In this document: piece by piece, positions 23,863 through 34,134 of the stretch
Layout: every line of letters begins with the position of its first letter
Position numbering within the stretch: the stretch's first letter is position 1
NCBI GenBank assembly: GCA_050486545.1
Contig: JBJHDM010000018.1
Location: forward strand, 1-50,837
Direction of reading: 5' to 3'
Source: DAOMNN01 sp050486545
GTDB taxonomy: Bacteria > Pseudomonadota > Gammaproteobacteria > Burkholderiales > Rhodocyclaceae
Length of the DNA: 50,837 nucleotides
Translations under genes and position numbers: made by a program
The notes under the pieces: model-generated
Seen by the model: the letters and a program-made list of their open reading frames with translations, nothing else
Database searches by the model: none
Told to the model about the DNA's origin: nothing

Positions 23863-25758
23863 ATGAACAGAACGACCTTGAATGCCGGACTTGCGTTGGT
23901 GGTATGGACGGCCTTCCAGGCCAACGCGGCAGAGCCGGTGGCAAACGTGCTCGACCGGATGGTGGTCACCGCGACCGGTCAGGAATCGGCGGTCCGCGAC
24001 GTGCAGGCGAGCGTCGAGGTACTGGATCGCGAACGCCTCGAGCGCTACGGGGACGGCAACGTCGCGCAGGTCCTCAAGCAAGCGGTCGGCGTACAGGCCT
24101 CGAACTCCGGAGCAAGCGGGGACATCGCGATCCGCGGGCTCAATCGCAATCACACGCTGGTGCTGGTGGATGGCTTTCGCCGGACGAACAACTATGGCAG
24201 CAACAACCCGAGCCAGATCAGCTTCTTCGATGTCGAGCGCATCGAGATCGTACGCGGACCGCTTTCTTCCCTGTACGGTTCCGAGGCGCTCGGTGGTGTG
24301 GTCAACGTAATCACCCGGCATCCCGGTGCAAACCCGGGCACCAGCGTGCTGTTTACGGTCGGTGCGGCCGAGCGAGGACGCGAGACGGTACGGACGGGTG
24401 TCAATGTGCGGACCGGGGACACGACCCTCGGACACAGCTTCACCGTTGAACAGAACTTTCGGGATAGGTTGCGTCACCGGGATTCGGCCAGCGACGACTA
24501 CGGCCGGCTGAACAACTGGTCAGGCAGCTACCGCGGCCGCTGGAGTCCGGACGCCGTGCAGAGCCTCGGCTGGGCGATCGAGGTGTTCGACCGGGACAAC
24601 AAGGCGAAGCACGTCGACACGAGCGGGCCGTACACGCGCTTCGAGGAAGAGCGGCGAACCTTCGGCAGCCTCGACTACCGGCGCGAGGTGGGGCCTGGCG
24701 AACTGGTCCTGCGTGGCAGCTACGGGCGCAGCAAGGGCTCGACCAATCGCAGCCATCCGGAGATCGAAACCACGCATTTTCGCCAATACCAGAGCGATGC
24801 GGTCTATCAGTTCTTCCCTCATGACGACCATTCGGTGTCGCTCGGCGCGGGGATGCTGCGCGATGAACTGGACGTGAGCATCAACAGCCGCAAGGCCACT
24901 CGCAACAACCGCTTCGTCCTGATCCAGGACCAGTGGCAGATCGATCCAAGCTGGCAACTCGTCGCGGGAGTGCGTTTCGATCGCTTCGACGACTTCGGCA
25001 GCGCGACGAATCCACGTGTGTCACTGGGTTGGCAGGATGGGCCCTGGGGTGCCCGGTTCGGTTACGGGACCGCCTTTCGTGCCCCTTCGCTGCTCGAACA
25101 GTATTCCAGCTTCGTGCGCGGGCGCCTGCTGATTCGCGGCAATCCCGAACTGAAGCCGGAGGAGTCGAAGACCTGGGAGGCGATGCTGCGTCGGGAGTTC
25201 GGCCGCGGCTACGTCGAAGTGACCGTGCATCGCAACCGGATCGAGCAACTCATCGAGTCGTTCACCACGGCCGAGATGGCCGGCCCCCTGCGCGTGGTCG
25301 AGTATCGGAACATCAGTCGCGCACGGGTGGACGGCGTCGAACTGGTCGCCCATTGGCCGATGACGGAGCATTGGTCCGTGACCGGGGGGGTCGACCTGCT
25401 CGACGCAAAGGATGCGGCGACGCGCGAACGTCTGACCGGTCGCGCCAAGCAGACTTGGCGCCTGGAGACGCAGTACGAACGCGGCCCCTGGTCGTTGAGC
25501 CTGCGTGCCCGGCACATGAAGGACTACCTCGCGGTCGGGGTCGATGCGCCGCGTGGCGCGCCGCCGCACGACACCAAGCTCACCCGCGTCGATGCCAGAC
25601 TGCACTACGCTTGGCGCAACGGCGTCGAGTTCTTCGGCGGGATCGATAACGTGTTCGACAAGCGGGATCCGGACAATTTCTCGATCACGTCCACTGGAAA
25701 CCAGCGCAACGACCCGGATGCACGCTACGTGCATGCGGGTGTGCGTCTCGAGTTCTGA
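23863..25758 (+). CDS. TonB-dependent outer membrane receptor
   Basis: 631-residue outer-membrane receptor. A signal peptide (about 1-22) is followed by a TonB-box-like segment around LDRMVVTAT (30-37) and a plug domain (about 45-150). The plug shows IRGLNRNHTLVLVDGFR and the IEIVRGPLSSLYGSEALGG motif. A 22-strand barrel ends in GVRLEF. It resembles the BtuB/CirA/FepA group. It contains no cysteine and no Met-rich copper motif of the NosA/OprC kind, so a copper substrate is not shown by sequence. A ferric siderophore, cobalamin or copper chelate are all possible. AAGGAG lies seven bases before the ATG. Confidence 0.92.
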   Translation: MNRTTLNAGLALVVWTAFQANAAEPVANVLDRMVVTATGQESAVRDVQASVEVLDRERLERYGDGNVAQVLKQAVGVQASNSGASGDIAIRGLNRNHTLVLVDGFRRTNNYGSNNPSQISFFDVERIEIVRGPLSSLYGSEALGGVVNVITRHPGANPGTSVLFTVGAAERGRETVRTGVNVRTGDTTLGHSFTVEQNFRDRLRHRDSASDDYGRLNNWSGSYRGRWSPDAVQSLGWAIEVFDRDNKAKHVDTSGPYTRFEEERRTFGSLDYRREVGPGELVLRGSYGRSKGSTNRSHPEIETTHFRQYQSDAVYQFFPHDDHSVSLGAGMLRDELDVSINSRKATRNNRFVLIQDQWQIDPSWQLVAGVRFDRFDDFGSATNPRVSLGWQDGPWGARFGYGTAFRAPSLLEQYSSFVRGRLLIRGNPELKPEESKTWEAMLRREFGRGYVEVTVHRNRIEQLIESFTTAEMAGPLRVVEYRNISRARVDGVELVAHWPMTEHWSVTGGVDLLDAKDAATRERLTGRAKQTWRLETQYERGPWSLSLRARHMKDYLAVGVDAPRGAPPHDTKLTRVDARLHYAWRNGVEFFGGIDNVFDKRDPDNFSITSTGNQRNDPDARYVHAGVRLEF

Positions 25759-25779
25759 TCGAACGGCGGGGGCGAATCG

Positions 25780-27213
25780 ATGAGCAAGGTGATACCGATT
25801 TCGGTCGAAATTCCCGGCAACGGCGGCACCGTCCGCAGCGCATTGACCCGCTGGCCGTTGTTGGGGGGACTGTTGCGACGCGGATATCTCATGACCGGGC
25901 TGCGGATCTTCACGCTCGGGCTTTTCGTCGCGGCGGTCGCGACCGGCCTGCTGGCCGAGGACGCACGCGTCGGTCTGGCAACGCTGCTGATGTGGGGGAT
26001 CTTCTGGCCACTGTTCACCAGCGTGGTTACGCCGACCCTGGGCAATGCCTACTGTGCGGTCTGTCCGCACGGCTTCGTCGGCAAGTGGCTCGGGCGCATC
26101 GGTCTGCGACGGAGCTTTCCGAAGCATCTGCGGGGTGTGTGGCTCGGACTCGTGATCATCGTCCTGTGCTACTGGGTGATCACCTACGCGATGCCCGGTT
26201 CGCTGGCCGGGTCGACGCGCACGACGGCCTGGTACTTTCTGGCCTTCAGCGTGGTTGCATTCGGATTCTTCTATGTATTCAAGGATATGGCATGGTGCAA
26301 GCACGTCTGTCCGCTGGGCCGTGTCCTGGCCACGCACGGCAAGGTCGGGGTGTTGCAGATCACCACCGACCAGGCGGCTTGCCGCACCTGTCGAGGCTTC
26401 GAATGTGCGAAAGCCTGCAGCTATCATCTCTCACCGTTTCGATTCGAAGCGCGCAACAACATGGAGGCGTGCACCTTGTGCACGGACTGCGTGACGGCCT
26501 GCGACAGCGTCGATCTGGTCGTCCGGCCTCCTGGTGCGGTGTTAAAGCGGGAGATCTCCGGCCAGGACCGGCACGAGATGTGGGTGTTCCTGATCATTCT
26601 CGCGGTCGCCGGCGTCGGCATCCAGTTCCTGCACGGACTGCAGCATACCCCGCTGAAGGAGCATCTACCCTGGCGGCTCGCCGGAGCCTGGCTGCATACC
26701 TGGGTGCCGCTCGATGCCGACTTCTTTGACCTTGGGCGATTCCTGGCACTGGTGCTGGCTCTCGTCCTGACCGTTGCCATCGGCGCGTGGGGATACCGGA
26801 ATGCAGCCCGGGTCGCGGGGACGGACTGGCATACGGCGGCCAACAGCCTGGCCGTCGCGCTGGCACCGCTCGCGGTCATCGGGCTGATTCCACACGCGCT
26901 CACGATGTTCGCGACGCGCAATGCGCATGCCCTGGTCAATGAAAGCGGTGCCTGGTTGGGTCTTGCCTGGAATGCCACGCCGCTCGCTCAGCGTGGAGAT
27001 GCGTGGCTGGGCTGGCTTTCGATGCTGCCGTACCTGGCCATGCTGTGGACGCTTTGGCTGGTATGGCAGCGCGCCGGGCTGCTCGCCGGCTCGCCCCGGC
27101 AGCGCTGGCAGGTATGGGCCTACGGAAGCCTGCCCGCGTGGCTATATATCGGCGTGTTCGCGGTCAAGCTGGGGGCGATGTGGTGGATGCCCGCCGCGGC
27201 CCATCATCACTAG
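25780..27213 (+). CDS. Polytopic membrane 4Fe-4S protein, NapH/NosR/CcoG-like with extra membrane domain
   Basis: 477-residue inner-membrane protein. The N-terminal half has about four helices (40-58, 66-88, 119-138, 150-168) and two CxxCP/CxxxCP motifs (Cys92/95 and Cys173/177), as in NapH, NosR and CcoG. Two ferredoxin sites follow: Cys201/204/209/213 and Cys231/234/237/241. Residues 267-468 form about five more helices with several His (285, 289, 295, 306, 351, 372, 383) and a terminal HHH. No FMN domain of NosR type is seen. It probably moves electrons across or at the membrane. A cupric or ferric reductase role is inferred from its position between receptor and ExbB. Confidence 0.8.
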   Translation: MSKVIPISVEIPGNGGTVRSALTRWPLLGGLLRRGYLMTGLRIFTLGLFVAAVATGLLAEDARVGLATLLMWGIFWPLFTSVVTPTLGNAYCAVCPHGFVGKWLGRIGLRRSFPKHLRGVWLGLVIIVLCYWVITYAMPGSLAGSTRTTAWYFLAFSVVAFGFFYVFKDMAWCKHVCPLGRVLATHGKVGVLQITTDQAACRTCRGFECAKACSYHLSPFRFEARNNMEACTLCTDCVTACDSVDLVVRPPGAVLKREISGQDRHEMWVFLIILAVAGVGIQFLHGLQHTPLKEHLPWRLAGAWLHTWVPLDADFFDLGRFLALVLALVLTVAIGAWGYRNAARVAGTDWHTAANSLAVALAPLAVIGLIPHALTMFATRNAHALVNESGAWLGLAWNATPLAQRGDAWLGWLSMLPYLAMLWTLWLVWQRAGLLAGSPRQRWQVWAYGSLPAWLYIGVFAVKLGAMWWMPAAAHHH

Positions 27214-27272
27214 TCGCGGACCGTAACGAGAGAACCCCGAACGAAACCGAGCAAGAAGCGAGGAGCGGAAAG

Positions 27273-28004
27273 ATGAACGAAACCTTCGGACTTGCCCAAC
27301 TCTGGGCGCAAGGCGATACCGTTGCCCATGTGACGGCACTGGTTCTGCTGGCGATGTCGATCGCGAGCTGGACGATCATCGTCACGAAGGCGGCCGGGCT
27401 GTTGCGTTTGCGCCGGTCCACGGTTGCCGCGATCCAGGCGTTCTGGAGCGCCGATACGCGGGACAAGGCGCTCGTCGCGATCGGTGCGCGCGACCGCAGC
27501 GGCGTGTTCGCCGAGGTCGCCGCAGATGCGTTGGAAGCCGCACAGGCCTATGAGGAGCGGAGGACCGGCGGCATCGGTGCCGGCGTCGATGCGAGCGAGT
27601 TCCTCGGGCGCAGCCTGCAGCAGTCGACCGTGTTCGCCCAGGCCCGGGTCGAGCGTGGACTGACCGTGCTCGCATCGGTCGGGGCGACGGCGCCGTTCGT
27701 GGGTCTGTTCGGTACCGTCTGGGGGATCTACAACGCGCTCATCGGATTGTCCGGAGCGAAGCAGGTCGTGCTCGACCAGGTCGCCGGTCCGGTCGGCGAG
27801 GCGCTGATCATGACGGCGGCCGGCCTGTTCGTAGCGATTCCGGCGGTGCTTGCGTACAACGCCTTCACCCGTGCGAACCGGCTCGTGCTGGCCCAGCTCG
27901 ACGGCTTCGCCAACAGCCTGCACGCGTATCTGGTGGCCGGTGTGCGGCTCGGTCCGCAGGATGGCGACAAGATCCTGCCGCTGCGCCCGGCGCAGGCGGC
28001 TTGA
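27273..28004 (+). CDS. exbB: Biopolymer transport protein ExbB
   Basis: Proton-channel subunit that energises TonB. The 243-residue protein has three membrane helices: near 20-42, then after a long cytoplasmic loop near 130-152 (LASVGATAPFVGLFGTVWGIYNA) and 175-197 (GEALIMTAAGLFVAIPAVLAYNAF). The last two carry the MotA/TolQ/ExbB family signature with the polar pore-lining residues. It is followed ten bases later by exbD. Linkage to tonB and one receptor favours ExbB over TolQ. A GGAGCGG Shine-Dalgarno sequence precedes ATG 27273. Confidence 0.95.
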   Translation: MNETFGLAQLWAQGDTVAHVTALVLLAMSIASWTIIVTKAAGLLRLRRSTVAAIQAFWSADTRDKALVAIGARDRSGVFAEVAADALEAAQAYEERRTGGIGAGVDASEFLGRSLQQSTVFAQARVERGLTVLASVGATAPFVGLFGTVWGIYNALIGLSGAKQVVLDQVAGPVGEALIMTAAGLFVAIPAVLAYNAFTRANRLVLAQLDGFANSLHAYLVAGVRLGPQDGDKILPLRPAQAA

Positions 28005-28014
28005 GGAGGGCGCC

Positions 28015-28467
28015 ATGGCGTTCAGCATGAAGAGCGGCCCGGTCGGGACGACCCAGCCGATGGCCGAGATCAACGTGATTCCGCTCGTAGACGTGATGCT
28101 GGTGCTGCTGGTGATCTTCATCATCACCGCACCGCTGATGACCCAGGCCGTCCCCATCGACCTGCCGCGCGTCGAGAGTACGCCGGTCGACGAAGAGCCC
28201 CGGGTGGTCAAGCTCGCGCTTGACGAACAGGACCAGTTGTACTTCAACGGCGAACCGGTCGCCTACGAGACGATGCTCGAACTGCTCGCCAACATCGCCT
28301 CCGAGCCCGGGCCGCTGCCGAGCCTGCAACTTCATGCCTGGCGCGGCGCCCGTTACGAGCGGGTGACCCTTTTGATGGCCGCAGCGCAGCGGGTCGGCAT
28401 CACCAGCATCTCCTTCGTTACCGAGGGCACGGCCGCGGGGCTCCAGTGGAGCCGCGACGACACATGA
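28015..28467 (+). CDS. exbD: Biopolymer transport protein ExbD
   Basis: 150-residue partner of ExbB. One N-terminal membrane helix (about 24-43) contains the essential proton-carrying Asp26 in NVIPLVDVMLVLLVIF. A periplasmic domain ending SFVTEGT follows. Together with TonB and ExbB it completes the energising complex for the receptor in this cluster. AGGAGGG precedes the ATG. The stop lies only four bases from the convergent ETF-QO stop, with no room for a terminator, so antisense read-through is possible. Confidence 0.95.
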   Translation: MAFSMKSGPVGTTQPMAEINVIPLVDVMLVLLVIFIITAPLMTQAVPIDLPRVESTPVDEEPRVVKLALDEQDQLYFNGEPVAYETMLELLANIASEPGPLPSLQLHAWRGARYERVTLLMAAAQRVGITSISFVTEGTAAGLQWSRDDT

Positions 28468-28471
28468 GCGA

Positions 28472-30115
28472 TCACATTCCCTCGTAGATCGGCCCTTCGC
28501 CGCCCTGCGGGACGACCCAGTTGATGTTCTGGGTGGGGTCCTTGATGTCGCAGGTCTTGCAGTGCACGCAGTTCTGGGCGTTGATCTGCAGGCGCGGGTT
28601 CGAGCCGTCGGCCTCGCGCACGATCTCGTAGACGCCGGCCGGGCAGTATCGCTGCTCGGGGGCGTCGTACTGTTCGAGGTTGATACGGATCGCGACCGTC
28701 GGATCCTTGAGCTGCAGGTGACAGGGCTGCTCTTCCTCGTGGTTGGTGTTCGACAGGAACACCGAGGACAGGCGGTCGAAGCTCACCACGCCGTCGGGCT
28801 TGGGATAGTCGATCGGCGCGCATTCGCTGGCCTTCTTCAGTGCGAGGTGGTCGGCCGTGTTGTGCAGCGTCCAGGGGGCCTTGCCGCGCAACAGCATCTG
28901 GTCCATGCCGAACAGCAGTGAGCCCATCCACAGGCCTTTTTTCATCAGCGGCTTGAAGTTGCGCGCCTTGTGCAGTTCGGCGTGCAGCCAGCTCGCGCGG
29001 AAGGCCTCGGGGTAGGCAGTGAGTTCGTCCCGGCTGCGGTCGGCGCCCATCGCCTCGAACGCGGCTTCGGCGGCGAGCATCCCGGACTTGATCGCGGCAT
29101 GGATGCCCTTGATCCGTGAGGCGTTCAGGTAGCCTGCGTCGTCGCCGATCAGCGCGCCGCCCGGGAAGGTCGTCTTCGGCAGGGACTGCAGTCCGCCGGT
29201 CACGATCGCCCGCGCACCGTAGGACAGTCTCTTGCCGCCTTCGAGGAAGGGGCGGATCTTCGGATGGGTCTTGAATCGCTGGAACTCCTCGTAAGGCGAG
29301 AGGAAAGGATTCGTGTAGTTCAGGCCGACGACGAAGCCGATCGCGACGAGGTTGTCATCGAGGTGGTAGAAGAACGACCCGCCGTAGGTGTCGGCCGGCA
29401 ACGGCCAGCCGGCGGTGTGGATGACCAGACCGGGGCTGTGCTGCTCGGGCCGGATCTCCCACAGTTCCTTGATGCCGATGCCGTAGGTCTGCGGATCGAC
29501 GCCGTCCCGCAGGCGAAACTTCTCTTCGAGCATCTTTCCCAGATGGCCGCGGCAGCCTTCGGCAAACAGCGTATAGCGCGCGTGCAGCTCCATGCCGGGC
29601 TGATGGTTCGGGCCGGGTTCGCCTTCGCGCGTGAGTCCCATGTCCCCGGTCGCCACCCCCTTCACCGCGCCGTTCTCGTCGTACAGGATCTCCGCGGCCG
29701 CGAAGCCCGGATACACCTCGATGCCGGCTGCTTCGGCCTGCTCGCCCAGCCATTTGGTCAGATGTCCGAGCCGGACGATGTAGTTGCCATGGTTCTGGAA
29801 ACAGCCGGGCAGGAATGCATTCGGTACGGGACGCGCTCCGGTCTCCGAGAGGAACATGAAGCGGTCCTCGGTGACCGCGGTGCGGATCGGGGCGCCCTGT
29901 TGCTTCCAGTCGGGGATCAGTTCGTCGAGCGCGCGCGGGTCGAGTACGGCGCCGGACAAGGAATGCGCACCGATCTCGGCGCCTTTCTCGATCAGGCAGA
30001 TGGAGAGTTCGCGCCCCTGTTCGTCAGCCAGTTGCTTCAAGCGGATGGCGGCGGCCAGCCCGGAAGGGCCGCCCCCGACGACCAGTACATCGAATTCCAT
30101 CGATTCGCGTTCCAT
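28472..30115 (-). CDS. Electron transfer flavoprotein-ubiquinone oxidoreductase
   Basis: Membrane-associated enzyme that passes electrons from acyl-CoA dehydrogenases, via ETF, to ubiquinone. The 547-residue length matches bacterial ETF-QO. The FAD dinucleotide motif VVGGGPSGLAAA starts near residue 12, and a quinone-binding middle region follows. The C-terminal 4Fe-4S site has Cys491 (RYCPAG), Cys516, Cys519 and Cys522 (CVHCKTC). ATG 30115 was chosen because GAGGAG stands seven bases upstream. The next in-frame ATG is at 30100. It is divergent from an acyl-CoA thioesterase with a palindromic operator between them. Confidence 0.95.
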   Translation of the reverse strand: MERESMEFDVLVVGGGPSGLAAAIRLKQLADEQGRELSICLIEKGAEIGAHSLSGAVLDPRALDELIPDWKQQGAPIRTAVTEDRFMFLSETGARPVPNAFLPGCFQNHGNYIVRLGHLTKWLGEQAEAAGIEVYPGFAAAEILYDENGAVKGVATGDMGLTREGEPGPNHQPGMELHARYTLFAEGCRGHLGKMLEEKFRLRDGVDPQTYGIGIKELWEIRPEQHSPGLVIHTAGWPLPADTYGGSFFYHLDDNLVAIGFVVGLNYTNPFLSPYEEFQRFKTHPKIRPFLEGGKRLSYGARAIVTGGLQSLPKTTFPGGALIGDDAGYLNASRIKGIHAAIKSGMLAAEAAFEAMGADRSRDELTAYPEAFRASWLHAELHKARNFKPLMKKGLWMGSLLFGMDQMLLRGKAPWTLHNTADHLALKKASECAPIDYPKPDGVVSFDRLSSVFLSNTNHEEEQPCHLQLKDPTVAIRINLEQYDAPEQRYCPAGVYEIVREADGSNPRLQINAQNCVHCKTCDIKDPTQNINWVVPQGGEGPIYEGM

Positions 30116-30216
30116 CTGTTTCTCCTCGTTTCCGTCCGGTGCGTACCGAGCGGTGTCGTCGTTCAATGCTTGTTCCGCAAAGTTTAATCGTTGGCGCCCG
30201 CTTGCGACAGGCCGAG

Positions 30217-30236
30217 AACATACGGCGCCGTATGTT
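30217..30236. promoter_or_regulatory. Perfect 20-bp palindrome, probable operator
   Basis: AACATACGGCGCCGTATGTT is its own reverse complement over 20 bases and lies between divergent acyl-CoA genes. Form and place fit the operator of a TetR-family regulator of fatty-acid or acyl-CoA breakdown. No such regulator gene is in the window. TACATT just after it on the plus strand is a possible -10 box. Confidence 0.6.
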
Positions 30237-30275
30237 ACATTAGCGCGCGTTGAAGCACAAAATAGAGGATCCGCA

Positions 30276-30680
30276 ATGCACCCCGATCGAAAGCTATTGT
30301 CGACGACCCGGATGCCGATGCGCTGGGGCGATATGGACGCCTACGGGCACCTGAACAACACCGTCTATTTCCGTTTCTTCGAGCAGGCCCGCGTCGAGTG
30401 GATCGAGGCGCTGGGGTTTCCGGTGCGCTCCGAGGCCGAAACCGGCCCGGTCATCATCAACGCGGATTGCACCTTCAGGATCCCGGTAAACTATCCTGCA
30501 ATGGTGGAGGTCCGCATGTTCGCGGGGCAGCCCGGTCGAAGCAGCTTCATGACCTGGTACGAACTCTATTTGGAAGGCGACGACCGCCTGTATGCCGAAG
30601 GCTCGGCAAAGGTGGTGTGGATGGACGTGGCCACGGCGAAGTCGGTGCCCCTTCCCGACAGCGTGCGGGCACTGTTCTGA
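30276..30680 (+). CDS. Hot-dog fold acyl-CoA thioesterase
   Basis: 134-residue 4-hydroxybenzoyl-CoA thioesterase/YbgC-type hydrolase that releases CoA from acyl- or aroyl-CoA. The catalytic region WGDMDAYGHLNNTVYFRFFEQAR begins at residue 17, with the expected Asp21 and neighbouring His25. The remainder alternates strands typical of the fold and ends VPLPDSVRALF. It is soluble, with no signal peptide. It is the first gene downstream of the palindromic operator and is followed by acetoacetyl-CoA synthetase after 58 bases. The natural acyl substrate is not known. Confidence 0.88.
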   Translation: MHPDRKLLSTTRMPMRWGDMDAYGHLNNTVYFRFFEQARVEWIEALGFPVRSEAETGPVIINADCTFRIPVNYPAMVEVRMFAGQPGRSSFMTWYELYLEGDDRLYAEGSAKVVWMDVATAKSVPLPDSVRALF

Positions 30681-30738
30681 TCCGGTCGGTCCGGTGCGGA
30701 ACAACGAAGCAATCAAGAACAAGGAAAGGAGCGAGTCG

Positions 30739-32703
<1,965 letters not shown>

Positions 32704-32713
32704 GGAGACGACG

Positions 32714-33256
32714 ATGCTGATGAGCCGTGAACGTTCGGTGCTGCTGGTGATCGACGTCCAGCAGAAGCTCGCTCCTGCGATCCACGATGGCCGACAGGTG
32801 ATCGAGCATTGCATCTGGCTCGCCGAGGTGGCCGAACGGGTCGGCGTGCCGGTGGTCGTGACCGAGCACTGGCCCGGGAAGATCGGGGGTACGGTGCCCG
32901 AGCTCAAGGCCGTAACCGAAACAGCGCAGTACGTGAGCAAGGAATGCTTCTCGGCGCAGGCCGATGGCTGCCTGGGCGGCACGGCGCTCGACAATCATCG
33001 CCAGGTGATCGTGTGCGGCACCGAAGCGCACGTGTGCGTGCAGCAGACGGCGCTCGATCTGCGCTGGGCGGGACGCGACGTGTTCATCGTGGCGGAGGCC
33101 TGCGGTTCGCGGGATCCGGCCAACCGAGATCTGGCCTTCGAGCGCATGCGCGGGCATGGGATCGAGGTCGTCTCGCGCGAGATGGTGGCGTTCGAGTGGC
33201 TCGCACGCGGCGGCACCGACCTCTTCCGCGAAATCAACCGGGATTTCATCCGCTGA
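32714..33256 (+). CDS. Isochorismatase-family cysteine hydrolase
   Basis: 180-residue cytoplasmic hydrolase of the isochorismatase/YcaC fold. The catalytic triad is visible: Asp14 in VIDVQQKL, Lys76 in YVSKECFS and Cys108 in GTEAHVCVQQTA, with the cis-peptide segment CGTEAHVCV intact. The family includes nicotinamidases and ureido or amide hydrolases, and the substrate is not evident. It lies ten bases after the acetoacetyl-CoA synthetase gene with GAGGAG upstream, so it is probably in the same transcript. ATG 32720 is a possible alternative start. Confidence 0.85.
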   Translation: MLMSRERSVLLVIDVQQKLAPAIHDGRQVIEHCIWLAEVAERVGVPVVVTEHWPGKIGGTVPELKAVTETAQYVSKECFSAQADGCLGGTALDNHRQVIVCGTEAHVCVQQTALDLRWAGRDVFIVAEACGSRDPANRDLAFERMRGHGIEVVSREMVAFEWLARGGTDLFREINRDFIR

Positions 33257-33269
33257 GATCCCTGGTCCG

Positions 33270-34109
33270 ATGCGACGGCGCCGACGATTGGAGGGGCTGG
33301 CTTCGATTCTCCGGTTCGCCGCCTATGCGGCGATCGTCTATGTGGCGATCGTGGCACTGTTCTACGTCGCACAGTCGCGCCAGGTGTACTTCCCGCTGCG
33401 CGAGCATTCGACGACCCCAGCGGCCTACGCGATGCCATTCGAGGACGTGTGGTTCAAGACCGAAGACGAAGTCCTGCTCCACGGCTGGCTCGTGCATGCG
33501 GACCAGCCCCAGGGGGTGGTGCTGTTCTTCCATGGCAATGCGGGCAACGTCTCGCACCGCCTCGATTCGATCCGGACCTTTCGCGACCTCGGGTTTTCGG
33601 TGTTCATCATCGATTACCGCGGTTACGGGCACAGCGAAGGTACGCCGACCGAGGCGGGGACGTATCGCGATGCGCAGGCGGCGTGGCGATACCTGCGCGA
33701 CGAGCGCAGCATCCCGGGACGCCATATCGTCGTGTTCGGGCGTTCGCTCGGCGCGGCGGTGGCCGCCTGGCTATCGGCCCGCGAGCGTCCTGGCGCGGTA
33801 ATCCTGGAATCGGCGTTCACCAGTGCGCCGGATCTGGGGGCCGAACTCTATCCGTGGCTGCCGGTCCGGTGGATGCTCCGGTTCGCCTACGATACCCGCG
33901 AAGCCGTGCGCGACATCCATTCGCCCTTGCTCATCGTGCATAGCACCGAGGACCGCATCGTGCCCTATCACCACGGGCAGGCATTGTTCGAGGCGGCCAA
34001 CCATCCGAAGCGTTTCCTCGAGATCCGGGGCGGCCATAACGACGGGTTTCTGCGCAGCCGGCCGACCTACGAGAACGGCCTGCGTGCGTTTCTGGACGAG
34101 AACCTCTGA
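33270..34109 (+). CDS. Membrane-anchored alpha/beta hydrolase, YfhR/BEM46-like
   Basis: 279-residue hydrolase with an N-terminal membrane anchor (about 13-34) after four basic residues. The fold shows FFHGNAGN as oxyanion region and IIDYRGYGHSEG. The nucleophile Ser159 lies in GRSLGAA, an Asp in HSTEDRIVP, and the catalytic His in GGHNDGF. These match the BEM46/ABHD13-like group, whose substrates are mostly unknown, with esterase or depalmitoylase activities reported for some members. It starts 13 bases after the isochorismatase-fold gene and probably ends that operon. Confidence 0.85.
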   Translation: MRRRRRLEGLASILRFAAYAAIVYVAIVALFYVAQSRQVYFPLREHSTTPAAYAMPFEDVWFKTEDEVLLHGWLVHADQPQGVVLFFHGNAGNVSHRLDSIRTFRDLGFSVFIIDYRGYGHSEGTPTEAGTYRDAQAAWRYLRDERSIPGRHIVVFGRSLGAAVAAWLSARERPGAVILESAFTSAPDLGAELYPWLPVRWMLRFAYDTREAVRDIHSPLLIVHSTEDRIVPYHHGQALFEAANHPKRFLEIRGGHNDGFLRSRPTYENGLRAFLDENL

Positions 34110-34134
34110 CTGCGCAGAAACCCCGGGGAAAGGA

